DNA of 7,766 nucleotides from DATCVA01 sp036567205 (GTDB lineage Bacteria > Pseudomonadota > Gammaproteobacteria > Burkholderiales > Burkholderiaceae_B): positions 1-7,766 of the forward strand of contig DATCVA010000070.1 of NCBI GenBank assembly GCA_036567205.1, in the 5' to 3' direction. This document shows, in pieces, positions 1-6,787 of the stretch. Under the pieces are notes generated by a model, which searched no databases, was not told the DNA's origin, and saw nothing but the letters and a program-made list of their open reading frames with translations. Each line of letters begins with the position of its first letter. Positions within the stretch are counted from its first letter, which is position 1. Position numbers and translations under genes: made by a program.

Positions 1-40
1 AAAGACTGCAGGCAAAGCCGCCACGCTTGCCCTACCTAAT

Positions 41-72
41 AAAAAAACGCCCCGGATTTTGGTTCCGGGGCG
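41..72 (-). terminator. Intrinsic terminator of the Bug gene
   Basis: On the minus strand an 8-bp perfect GC-only stem (CGCCCCGG pairing with CCGGGGCG, positions 72-65 and 55-48) encloses a 9-nt loop and is followed directly by seven T residues (47-41). It begins 38 nt after the Bug stop codon, which is the classical layout of a Rho-independent terminator. The other strand has no T tract after the stem, so it should act only on leftward transcription. Nothing else is recognisable in 1-110; the first 40 bases are too few to assign to a neighbouring gene. Confidence 0.93.
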
Positions 73-110
73 CTGTCGTGTAAGGCTTATGCCAGAGCGG
101 TATAGTGTGT

Positions 111-1091
111 TTACCCGGCCGTAATGTGTCGATCTTTAATAACCTTTTCCCAGGTTTCCGACTCTTTGGCAATATAGTCGGCCAGCTCTTTACGGGTACC
201 AGGCTGGGGTATCAGGCCTTGCTCCATTAGCTGCTTGTGAACATCGGGATCCTTAAGCGCCTTGACCAGTTCTGCATTCCAGCGTTCCAGAATGTTTTCA
301 GGTGTTTTTCCCGGTGCAACAAAAGCGTACCAGTTGGTAGCGTTAAAGCCCGGAAAGCCCGATTCGGCAATAGTGGGAATATCGGCCATAAATTCGGGGC
401 GCGTTAATCCGGTGGTTGCCAGCGCAATAACCTTGCCGTTTGCAATGTGCGGAGCCGCGGACGAAGGTGTTGGGTAATAGGCGGCCACGCGCCCGCCCAC
501 TACATCGACCAAGGCCGGGCTTCCCCCCTTGTAAGGTATATGGACAATCTCAACACCCGCACGGTGATTCAAAAGCTCGCCCGCCATATGCGATGCCGAG
601 CCAATACCAGTGGACGCGTACTCTAGTGAGCCGGGCTTTTCTTTGGCCAACGCCAGGTATTCCTTGAACGTTTTTACACCGACGCCGGGATGCACGACCA
701 GCACATTGGGAAAGTTGACGCCCATGGTAATGGGAGCCAGGTCACGTACCGGATCGTAGGGTAATTTCATTAAATGAGGCGCAATCGACAAAGGCCCGAT
801 TGACCCCAGTAAAATGGTGGTACCGTCGGGTTTGGCCGTAGCCACCAGCTGGTGCGCAATATTGCCCCCCGCCCCCGGACGATTATCGACGACCACCGAC
901 TGCCCCAGATTGTCGCTGAGTTTCTTGGCAATAATGCGCGCAGCCGTGTCAGTGCCGCCACCCGCCGAAAAACCGACAACCATGGTAATGGCTTTACCAG
1001 TCGGAAATTCTTCAGCCAAGGCCACAGAGCCAAACATCGACATGGCCAGTGCAATGGTGGAAAGCCTGGCAAGCAAAGGAATTTTAATCAC
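111..1091 (-). CDS. Bug/TctC-family tripartite tricarboxylate-type periplasmic binding protein
   Basis: This 326-residue protein has the usual length and sequence pattern of the Bug (TctC) family, periplasmic receptors that bind small carboxylates or related organic solutes. Residues 1-26 look like a Sec signal peptide (basic start, hydrophobic core, ending ALA before EE). Family hallmarks are the FSAGGGTD loop (41-48), VDNRPGAGGNIA (68-79), STGIGSASHMAGE (160-172) and IPYKGG (185-190), which line the ligand cleft in known Bug structures. Translation starts at GTG (1091-1089), supported by GGAGA five nucleotides upstream. It lies 197 bp downstream of the ABC operon on the same strand and has its own terminator. 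No TctA or TctB membrane gene is visible, as is common for Bug proteins in Bordetella relatives. The ligand cannot be read from the sequence. Family assignment is very secure. Confidence 0.95.
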   Translation of the reverse strand: MIKIPLLARLSTIALAMSMFGSVALAEEFPTGKAITMVVGFSAGGGTDTAARIIAKKLSDNLGQSVVVDNRPGAGGNIAHQLVATAKPDGTTILLGSIGPLSIAPHLMKLPYDPVRDLAPITMGVNFPNVLVVHPGVGVKTFKEYLALAKEKPGSLEYASTGIGSASHMAGELLNHRAGVEIVHIPYKGGSPALVDVVGGRVAAYYPTPSSAAPHIANGKVIALATTGLTRPEFMADIPTIAESGFPGFNATNWYAFVAPGKTPENILERWNAELVKALKDPDVHKQLMEQGLIPQPGTRKELADYIAKESETWEKVIKDRHITAG

Positions 1092-1096
1092 TGTTA

Positions 1097-1101
1097 TCTC
1101 C
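1097..1101 (-). promoter_or_regulatory. Ribosome binding site fixing a GTG start of the Bug gene
   Basis: The minus strand reads GGAGA, then TAACA, then GTG. This good Shine-Dalgarno match at 5-nt spacing supports the unusual GTG initiation codon. It also places the signal peptide directly at the N-terminus. Confidence 0.7.
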
Positions 1102-1119
1102 GGGATTATTTATTGACGT

Positions 1120-1133
1120 TGTGTGCAAACACA
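1120..1133. repeat. Small inverted repeat upstream of the Bug gene
   Basis: The arms TGTGT (1120-1124) and ACACA (1129-1133) are perfectly complementary around the four bases GCAA. It lies 29-42 bp upstream of the GTG start, where an operator or the 5' untranslated leader would be expected. On the minus strand the loop reads TTGC. The function is unknown, and a 5-bp stem can arise by chance. Confidence 0.3.
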
Positions 1134-1195
1134 TACTGAGTTAAGCCGACAACTATAAACTGAAGACACGCGAACGAATAGCTCATTTTCACGCA

Positions 1196-1257
1196 AGGGC
1201 CCATCACAAAGCGTGAAGAGCCCTCGAGCCCGGAAGATACGCGGCAGGAACCGGGCT
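1196..1257. repeat. Two adjacent inverted repeats in the operon-Bug intergenic gap
   Basis: The first element pairs AGGGC (1196-1200) with GCCCT (1220-1224) and, inside it, TCAC (1204-1207) with GTGA (1213-1216), separated by matching 3-nt internal bulges. The second pairs AGCCCGG (1227-1233) with CCGGGCT (1251-1257) around a 17-nt loop. They lie 32 to 93 nt past the stop codon of the last ABC gene. Neither is followed by a T tract on the minus strand, so they are not standard intrinsic terminators. They could stabilise the 3' end of the operon message or be fortuitous. Confidence 0.4.
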
Positions 1258-1288
1258 GCCGGCGCTGCCATTGCGTCTACTACCCTTT

Positions 1289-2269
1289 TTATACCAACCA
1301 GCACGCTACAGCATGGCCGGGCGCCTTGATTTCAAGCTCGGGTTGCTCGACCCGGCATCGTGCCTGCGCCATAGGGCAGCGCGGATGAAAACGGCATCCG
1401 GCCGGCGGCGACATCGGGCTAGGCGGCTCGCCAGCAAGCACTTCAGCCTTTACGCCGATGTGCGGCCCACGCACCGGCTCGAGCACCGCCGACAACAGGC
1501 TGCGCGTATAAGGATGCAAAGCGTGTTCGTAGACGTCGTCCCGCGTGCCGGTTTCAACAACCACCCCGGCATACATAATCGCAATACGGTGCGAAATATG
1601 GCGCACCACGGCCAGATCATGCGCAATCAACAAGAAAGTCAGCCCCAGCTCTTGCTGCAAATCCTGGAACAAATTAATAATTTGCGCACGCACAGAGACG
1701 TCCAGCGCCGATACAGGCTCATCGGCGACGATGAAGTCGGGCTCAATCGCCAATGCACGCGCAATGCCAATGCGCTGACGCTGACCGCCCGAAAAAGCAT
1801 GAGGATATCGTTGAGCCGCGTCGGGGGGCAGCCCGACCTTCTTTATCAGCATGGCTACACGCGTTTTGAGCGCTGTCTTGTCTTTACCCAGCCCATGAAC
1901 GATAAGCGGCTCGGCAATGGCATCAAACACGGTATGGCGCGGATTCAAACTAGTGGAAGGATCCTGGAAAACAAGTTGCATATGCCGGCGCAACAGACGT
2001 AGCCTGTCACCCGTTGCGTGGGTTATATCTTCACCGCGAAAGCGTATGGTTCCTTCTGTAAGCGGCGTGCGGCGCAATATGGCCCGGCCCAACGTCGTCT
2101 TGCCCGATCCGGACTCACCCACCAGGCCCAGTGTTTCGCCCCGGGCCAGCTCGAGAGTAACGCCATCTACCGCGCGGGCAACCCTGACTTTGCCTAGCCA
2201 GCCGTCAGAGCGCACCGGAAAATGAACACGCAAGTCCTCGACCTGAAGCAGAGGTTGTAATTTAGACAT
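1289..2269 (-). CDS. Peptide-type ABC transporter ATP-binding protein (DppF/OppF-like)
   Basis: This is the second ATPase of the importer. In the 326-residue form it shows Walker A GESGSGKT (51-58), Q-loop Q102 in FQDP, signature FSGGQ (159-163), Walker B FIVADE (179-184) and H-loop H217. After the nucleotide-binding domain comes the oligopeptide-transporter C-terminal domain (HPYTRSLLSAV, 252-262). It carries four cysteines at 292, 298, 305 and 323, the pattern that holds a [4Fe-4S] cluster in characterised Dpp ATPases. I chose the ATG at 2269-2267, which overlaps the end of the upstream ATPase gene by 8 nt and begins MSKLQPLLQVEDL, as relatives do. An in-frame GTG at 2305 would add 12 residues (MSIPSNLPGRLP) but has no visible ribosome binding site. 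It is the last gene of the operon. All catalytic residues are intact. The likely partner is the DppD-like ATPase, forming a heterodimer on the cytoplasmic face. Confidence 0.93.
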   Translation of the reverse strand: MSKLQPLLQVEDLRVHFPVRSDGWLGKVRVARAVDGVTLELARGETLGLVGESGSGKTTLGRAILRRTPLTEGTIRFRGEDITHATGDRLRLLRRHMQLVFQDPSTSLNPRHTVFDAIAEPLIVHGLGKDKTALKTRVAMLIKKVGLPPDAAQRYPHAFSGGQRQRIGIARALAIEPDFIVADEPVSALDVSVRAQIINLFQDLQQELGLTFLLIAHDLAVVRHISHRIAIMYAGVVVETGTRDDVYEHALHPYTRSLLSAVLEPVRGPHIGVKAEVLAGEPPSPMSPPAGCRFHPRCPMAQARCRVEQPELEIKAPGHAVACWLV

Positions 2270-3254
2270 GGGCAGCCGTCCAGGCAGGTTCGAAGGGATG
2301 GACACACGCGGCCAGCCGGCCCTGGCCTACTTCGCGCAGCTTAACTGGCCGGGCACAATGCTCATCGGCCAAAGGACAACGAGGCGCAAATGCACAACCC
2401 GGCACTAACTGATGCAAATCGGGTGGCGATCCTTCTATGGAAATCATACGGTGCAGACGATCGTGAAGCCGCGGAGTGGCGCGCAGCAAACCAGCGGTAT
2501 AAGGATGGGCCGGCTGCTGGTATACAGAATCGGCGTCGCCGTTTTCAACCAGTTTCCCCGCATACATGACGGCAACCCGATCAGCCACTTTCGCCACGAC
2601 GCCCAAGTCATGAGTGACAAGCAGCATAGCCAGGCCCAGCCGCTCTTTAAGCTCGGCCAGCAGGGTCAGAATCTGGGCCTGGATGGTTACATCCAATGCT
2701 GTAGTAGGTTCGTCGGCGATCAACAATTGCGGATCGCACGCCAGCGCCATGGCAATCATAATGCGCTGACGCTGTCCCCCGGAAAACTCGTGCGGCAGTC
2801 GGTTCAGCCGCTCGGCCGGCTTGGGTATGCCTACCTGAGACAGCAACTCAAGAACGCGTGCACGCCGAGCATCGCGCCCAAGCGTAGTGTGCCGCACCAG
2901 GACCTCGTCCAGTTGCGTGCCAATTTTAAGCAATGGATTAAGCGCGCTCATGGGATCCTGAAATACCATGGCAATACGATTACCGCGTACATCCTCGAGT
3001 TCTCGAGCCGACAAGGACGACAAGTCGCAGCCATCGAACGTGACTGTGCCGGATGCCATACGGCCGGGCAGCGTCAACAACCCCATCAGGGCGAGTGCAC
3101 ACGCACTTTTCCCCGAACCGCTTTCACCAACAAGCGCAAGGGTTTCGCCTCGCCGAATGTCGAAAGACACGCCATCGACCGCCTTGACCGTACCTTTTCG
3201 CGTCAAGAACTCGACCTTCAGGTTCCGGACCTGCAGTAAGGCTTGCTCGCTCAT
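2262..3254 (-). CDS. Peptide-type ABC transporter ATP-binding protein (DppD/OppD-like)
   Basis: This 330-residue first ATPase of the importer has the usual length for DppD/OppD proteins. Visible motifs are Walker A GESGSGKS (43-50), Q99 in the Q-loop (FQDP), signature FSGGQ (157-161), Walker B LLIADE (177-182) and H215 in the H-loop. The C-terminal region has the family HPYTAGLL motif (250-257) and four cysteines at 287, 293, 300 and 317 in the spacing of the [4Fe-4S] site found in DppD structures. It starts at ATG (3254-3252), overlapping the stop of the permease C gene as ATGA, which implies translational coupling. It should bind the cytoplasmic loops of the two permeases and hydrolyse ATP together with the DppF-like subunit. 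Nothing is missing or frameshifted. The transported substrate cannot be deduced from this subunit. Confidence 0.94.
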   Translation of the reverse strand: MSEQALLQVRNLKVEFLTRKGTVKAVDGVSFDIRRGETLALVGESGSGKSACALALMGLLTLPGRMASGTVTFDGCDLSSLSARELEDVRGNRIAMVFQDPMSALNPLLKIGTQLDEVLVRHTTLGRDARRARVLELLSQVGIPKPAERLNRLPHEFSGGQRQRIMIAMALACDPQLLIADEPTTALDVTIQAQILTLLAELKERLGLAMLLVTHDLGVVAKVADRVAVMYAGKLVENGDADSVYQQPAHPYTAGLLRATPRLHDRLHRMISIEGSPPDLHQLVPGCAFAPRCPLADEHCARPVKLREVGQGRLAACVHPFEPAWTAAHV

Positions 3255-4180
3255 TTGCGCTCCCGGGCCATTAGTTTTCGTGCGAATTGCTTGTCTCGCT
3301 CTTGTGGATCGATAATCAGCCGCAACCGACTAGCCGCAAGATTGACGGCAAGCACCGTTGCTGCAATGGCCAGTCCCGGGAATGTGGCCAGCCACCATGC
3401 GCTGGACAAATAATTACGGCCATTCGCAACATCAAGCCCCCACGATACGCCTGGCGGCTGCACACCAACGCCCAAAAACGACAAGGCCGCCTCGGCCAGT
3501 ACAACACGCGCAAACTCCAGCACCATCAGCGTCGCCAGCGGTGCAGCCAGATTCGGCAATATATGGCGCAGCAAGATGCGAGGCGCACGCGCTCCGGCCA
3601 TCTCGGCGCTTTCGATGTAAGGCAGTTGCCTCAGCGACAACACAACACTGCGTATTTGCCTGGCATAAATCATCCAGCCATTCAGCGCCAGGGCCAAAAT
3701 GACTGTGCCCACACTGGGGCCCAGAACGACTAAGATGGTTAACGACAAGAGCAAGCCCGGGAACGCCACATGAACATCCACCCAGCGCATCAGAACCATG
3801 TCAATGCGGCCGCCAAAAAAACCCGAAATCAAGCCCACCATCACGCCAAACGTACCGGCCACCAGCACAACAGCCGAACCAATCAATATAGATAAGCGGG
3901 CGCCATGCAACATACGGCTAAGAACATCGCGGCCCAGATTGTCGGTACCCAGGGGATTGGCCCAACCGCCGCCATCCAGCCACACCGGCGGACGCAGGCG
4001 AGCAGAAAGCTTGATGACTGCCGGATCGTACGGCGCCAGCAACGGTAACAACCACGCCACACCGATCAGTAATAGAAGCAGGCCCAGAGCCAGAACCCAG
4101 CCTAACTGGCGATCCGACAAAGTGCCGCGCGGCGCAGAGGCCGCAGCAGTGGGAACGTTCAACGCTGCATCCGCGCTCAT
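3251..4180 (-). CDS. Peptide-type ABC transporter permease (DppC/OppC-like)
   Basis: This 309-residue inner-membrane permease has a cytoplasmic N-terminus of about 27 residues and a first membrane span near 28-50. The conserved OppC N-terminal segment NPLGTDNLGRDVLSRMLHGA follows at 75-94. The binding-protein-dependent transport domain then runs from about residue 95 to 290 with further hydrophobic spans. The ATPase-coupling EAA loop is at 188-210 (YIESAEMAGARAP followed by RHILPN), and LSFLGVGVQPP (233-243) is another family signature. The ATG start (4180-4178) overlaps the stop of the upstream permease gene as ATGA, and its own stop overlaps the next ATPase start in the same way. It pairs with the DppB-like subunit to form the channel. 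The N-terminal tail is somewhat long and Ala-rich, which is common in this family. The assignment is secure; the substrate is not known. Confidence 0.94.
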   Translation of the reverse strand: MSADAALNVPTAAASAPRGTLSDRQLGWVLALGLLLLLIGVAWLLPLLAPYDPAVIKLSARLRPPVWLDGGGWANPLGTDNLGRDVLSRMLHGARLSILIGSAVVLVAGTFGVMVGLISGFFGGRIDMVLMRWVDVHVAFPGLLLSLTILVVLGPSVGTVILALALNGWMIYARQIRSVVLSLRQLPYIESAEMAGARAPRILLRHILPNLAAPLATLMVLEFARVVLAEAALSFLGVGVQPPGVSWGLDVANGRNYLSSAWWLATFPGLAIAATVLAVNLAASRLRLIIDPQERDKQFARKLMARERK

Positions 4181-5124
4181 ACAACAATCCTTCGGTCGAG
4201 CAGACGATACACGATATCAAGAGAAAAATTGATAATCACAATGAAAAACGCAATAAAGAAAACAACAGCCTGCAACAGCACCAAGTCCTGACGTTCGATT
4301 GCCTGAATGGCAGTTTGGCCCAAGCCTGGCCAGGCAAAAACAGTCTCGACGACTACAGTGTGCCCCGCCAGCATGGCTGCGAACTCCCATCCGAGCAGAG
4401 CCAGGGCAGGTACCGCCGCATTGCGAAAAGCGTGGACCAGAACAATGCGATAGCCTCGTAACCCCTTGGCTCGGGCGGTGCGCACATACAAACTGTTGAG
4501 TTCGTCGATCATCGACGAGCGCACCATCATGGCGATGCGTCCCAGCGCAGGCAAACTAAGGGCAAGCACCGGCAAAATGATACTGCCAGCGGCCTCCGAG
4601 CCCGACGAGGGCAACCAGTTAAGTTTGACGGCAAATAGCAGAATCAGCAAAAGAGCCAGCCAAAACTGCGGCAAAGACAAGCCCCCCAGGCTAAGCACGA
4701 CCGAACAGCGATCAGCCCACTGCCCTGGTTTCAGCGCAGCCACAATACCCAAGGGGATTCCGAACACAGCCGCGACCGCCACGGCCGCGCTGCAAAGCTG
4801 CAACGTGGCCGGCAAACGTTCAAACACAATGTCCAGCGCGGGCCGTTGCTGCCACAGCGAATCGCCAAAGTCCAAGGCGAATATGTCGCGCAAATAACGG
4901 ACATACTGCAACCATATCGATCCGTCCATGCCCAAAGCCTGCGCCAGCATGGCGCGATCGGCCGCCGATGCATCAACGGGCAGCATAACCTGGACCGGAT
5001 CGCCAATCAGGCGCGTCACGATAAAAACTATCGTGGTCACCCCAAGAACGACATACACGCCTTGCAACAAGCGGCCCAGAAGAAAGCGGGGTAAACCTAC
5101 CCCTCCATGACTAGCCTTTGACAC
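4177..5124 (-). CDS. Peptide-type ABC transporter permease (DppB/OppB-like)
   Basis: This 315-residue membrane permease has the family order: an N-terminal span (about 15-39) ending TRLIGDP (37-43), a periplasmic segment with LDFGDSL (84-90), then the transport domain. The EAA coupling loop lies at 213-236 (YVRTARAKGLRGYR followed by HAFRNA). The signature VVVETVFAWPGLGQ is at 257-270, and a last span at 283-306 leads into YRLLDRRI. The start is taken as GTG at 5124-5122, which overlaps the stop of the binding-protein gene by 14 nt; AAAGA just upstream is a weak ribosome binding site. No ATG occurs in frame until codon 47, inside the conserved region, so a near-N-terminal alternative codon is required. 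It is coupled to permease C by a 4-nt ATGA overlap. The start is the only uncertain point. Confidence 0.93.
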   Translation of the reverse strand: MSKASHGGVGLPRFLLGRLLQGVYVVLGVTTIVFIVTRLIGDPVQVMLPVDASAADRAMLAQALGMDGSIWLQYVRYLRDIFALDFGDSLWQQRPALDIVFERLPATLQLCSAAVAVAAVFGIPLGIVAALKPGQWADRCSVVLSLGGLSLPQFWLALLLILLFAVKLNWLPSSGSEAAGSIILPVLALSLPALGRIAMMVRSSMIDELNSLYVRTARAKGLRGYRIVLVHAFRNAAVPALALLGWEFAAMLAGHTVVVETVFAWPGLGQTAIQAIERQDLVLLQAVVFFIAFFIVIINFSLDIVYRLLDRRIVV

Positions 5125-6592
5125 GGATATCTTTCAGCGGAATCAACCCATCGACGCGAGGCGAAAAGTCTATACGCTCGGACAGGCCGAAGATTTCACC
5201 GGCATCAAGCAGAAACACCAGATAAGCCTCGTCCCGGCCGATTTTCAGCGCTTTTGAATACAATGCCTGGCGCTTGACAAGATCGGGCTCGCTACGCGCA
5301 TCGTCAATGAGCTTTTTGAGCTCTGCGTTGTCGTTCGCCGCTGCCACGCCGCCCTGGGCGTAATATGCGCTTAATGTACGGTCGGCATCAAGCAACTGAT
5401 TCGAATGGCTGCTGGTGATTTGAACCTCGTTCGGCACGCGATTCGTGTTAAGGGCTTTCAGGTAGTCGGCCCAGGCCAAGACGCGGAAATTAACTTTCAG
5501 TCCGGCCGCTTCCCAATAGGCCGCAATGGTTTCCGCCAATTCCTTATCCTTCAGCCAACGCCCGGAAGGAGCATACAGGTCGATGGACTTACCATAGGCG
5601 CCCGCTTCCTTCAGCAAGGCTGTGGCGCGCGCAGGATCATAGGGATAGGGCTGCAGCGTATCGTCGTAGCCAAACCAGCCCGGAGCCAGCAACTGCCCCT
5701 TCGATACCGATGCAAAACCGCCAAAGAGATCCTTGGCCAGCGCCTCTTTATCTACTGCATAATTAAGAGCGCGACGCACACGCACGTCTTTCGTCAGTCC
5801 GGCCAATGCATGCAACGAAACAAATGGCAGATCGGTACCCTGCAATGTAACGGCTTTGGCAACGTGCTTGGTGTCTTCAGGCAAGACGTTGGTAATGAAA
5901 TCAAAGTCGCCGGCGCGCAAACCAGACAGGCGGGTACCAGGCTCTGCGACAAACCGGTAGGTGGCCTTGTCAACATTGGCGACGGCTGAAGCATTCCAGT
6001 AGCCGGGGTTTTTCTCGAGCACAATGCGATTACCCTTGGCCCAGTCGGTAAGCATGTAGGGCCCGCTGCCTATGGGTTTTTGGCCCAGGCTGCCATCGGC
6101 GGAAGAACTGGGCGCCACAATCGTCAACCACGATAAACGCGCCGGCAGCGCTGGATCAGCGCCTTTCGTTATTACACGTACTGTCGTGGCGTCGACCGCC
6201 TGGGCGCTCTTGATGCCAAGAAAGAACGGGCGCTGACGCGATGCTGTTTGGGGATCGATAATACGATTGATGCTGGCCGCAACGGCCGCGCCATCCAGCG
6301 CTTCGCCGTTGCTGAATTTCAAACCATCGCGCAGTTTCACTTCCCACGTCGAGGCATCGACCTGGCGCGGGAGTTCGACGGCCAGATGCGGGATAAGCTC
6401 GCCTTTGGGCGTACGCGTTATTAACGTCTCGAAAATATTACGGGACACCGCACGCTCGGAGCCATCCTGGGCAATCTGCGGGTCAAGCGTTGAAGGCTCG
6501 GTGCCCAAGGCCAGCGTGATGTCGGCAGCATGGGCGGCTGATATCAACGCCGTCGCCGCGAAAGCAATACCGACATAGGTTTTAACATTCAT
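5111..6592 (-). CDS. Periplasmic solute-binding protein of a peptide/nickel-type ABC importer (SBP_bac_5 family)
   Basis: This 493-residue protein has the size and motifs of the family 5 (DppA/OppA-like) extracellular binding proteins. Residues 1-22 form a Sec signal peptide ending AHA. There is no lipobox cysteine, so the mature protein should be soluble in the periplasm. Family motifs include EPSTLDPQ (32-39), FETLITRTPKGELIPHLA (54-71), STWEVKLRDGLKFSNGE (81-97, the usual WTFxLRxGVKFHDG region) and IGSGPYMLTDW (174-184) followed by NPGYWN (195-200). It is the first gene of the operon and determines substrate specificity. Peptides, glutathione, opines, nickel chelates and sugars are all known ligands in this family, and the sequence alone does not choose between them. 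The ATG start is supported by GGAG (6604-6601) with 8-nt spacing. Confidence 0.93.
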   Translation of the reverse strand: MNVKTYVGIAFAATALISAAHAADITLALGTEPSTLDPQIAQDGSERAVSRNIFETLITRTPKGELIPHLAVELPRQVDASTWEVKLRDGLKFSNGEALDGAAVAASINRIIDPQTASRQRPFFLGIKSAQAVDATTVRVITKGADPALPARLSWLTIVAPSSSADGSLGQKPIGSGPYMLTDWAKGNRIVLEKNPGYWNASAVANVDKATYRFVAEPGTRLSGLRAGDFDFITNVLPEDTKHVAKAVTLQGTDLPFVSLHALAGLTKDVRVRRALNYAVDKEALAKDLFGGFASVSKGQLLAPGWFGYDDTLQPYPYDPARATALLKEAGAYGKSIDLYAPSGRWLKDKELAETIAAYWEAAGLKVNFRVLAWADYLKALNTNRVPNEVQITSSHSNQLLDADRTLSAYYAQGGVAAANDNAELKKLIDDARSEPDLVKRQALYSKALKIGRDEAYLVFLLDAGEIFGLSERIDFSPRVDGLIPLKDIRVKG

Positions 6593-6600
6593 AAAAAGAA

Positions 6601-6604
6601 CTCC
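6601..6604 (-). promoter_or_regulatory. Ribosome binding site of the operon's first gene
   Basis: The minus strand reads GGAG, then TTCTTTTT, then ATG. The 8-nt spacing is normal and fixes the start of the binding-protein gene at 6592. It is clearly stronger than the sites inside the operon, which depend on overlapping stop and start codons. Confidence 0.7.
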
Positions 6605-6659
6605 GAATCAGACAAGAAACACGCAGAAGGTTTGAAATTAAATGCAGATAAAAACCGCA

Positions 6660-6676
6660 AGCCTCAATATTGCCAG
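6660..6676 (-). promoter_or_regulatory. Candidate sigma-54 (-24/-12) promoter of the ABC operon
   Basis: The minus strand reads CTGGCAATATTGAGGCT. It matches the -24 half of the RpoN consensus exactly (CTGGCA) and has the invariant GG and GC exactly 10 bases apart, although the -12 half is AGGC rather than TTGC. Transcription would begin near 6650, leaving a leader of about 58 nt before the binding-protein gene. Control by RpoN would fit a nitrogen-containing substrate such as peptides, but this is inferred from a single imperfect site. No convincing sigma-70 -35/-10 pair was found on this strand in the gap. Confidence 0.35.
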
Positions 6677-6695
6677 AAATTATTAAAACATAGGG

Positions 6696-6724
6696 TTTTA
6701 TGCTTATTCACTTTTATGCATAAA
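6696..6724. promoter_or_regulatory. Candidate operator: 12-bp palindrome with a repeated half-site
   Basis: TTTATGCATAAA (6713-6724) is a perfect 12-bp palindrome. The 8-mer TTTTATGC that contains its left half also occurs at 6696-6703, exactly 16 bp before the second copy at 6712-6719. A palindrome plus an extra half-site in an AT-rich gap between divergent genes is typical of a dimeric regulator's binding site. No regulator gene is in the window, so the protein is unknown. AT-rich palindromes can arise by chance. Confidence 0.4.
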
Positions 6725-6787
6725 CACACTCCCAGGCCATGGAGCACGGCGCATTTCCTGGCCAACGCATTGACTTGAAATGTATAT

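Noticed and set aside
1..40. End of a rightward gene converging on the Bug gene
   Set aside because: Short open frames exist (one stops at 37-39), but 13 codons give no recognisable sequence, so no gene can be supported.
1271..2002. Long 243-codon plus-strand frame antisense to the DppF-like ATPase
   Set aside because: It mirrors an intact ATPase with all motifs. Its translation is rich in Arg, His and Gln, has no recognisable domain, and arises from GC-biased third positions of the real gene.
2412..3239. Long 275-codon plus-strand frame antisense to the DppD-like ATPase
   Set aside because: It is a shadow of the ATPase gene in the opposite frame, with low-complexity basic composition and no supporting ribosome binding site or family motif.
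1289..6592. A new type of import or defence system
   Set aside because: All five genes match the standard receptor, two-permease, two-ATPase layout of peptide-type ABC importers with intact motifs. Nothing extra is inserted between them.
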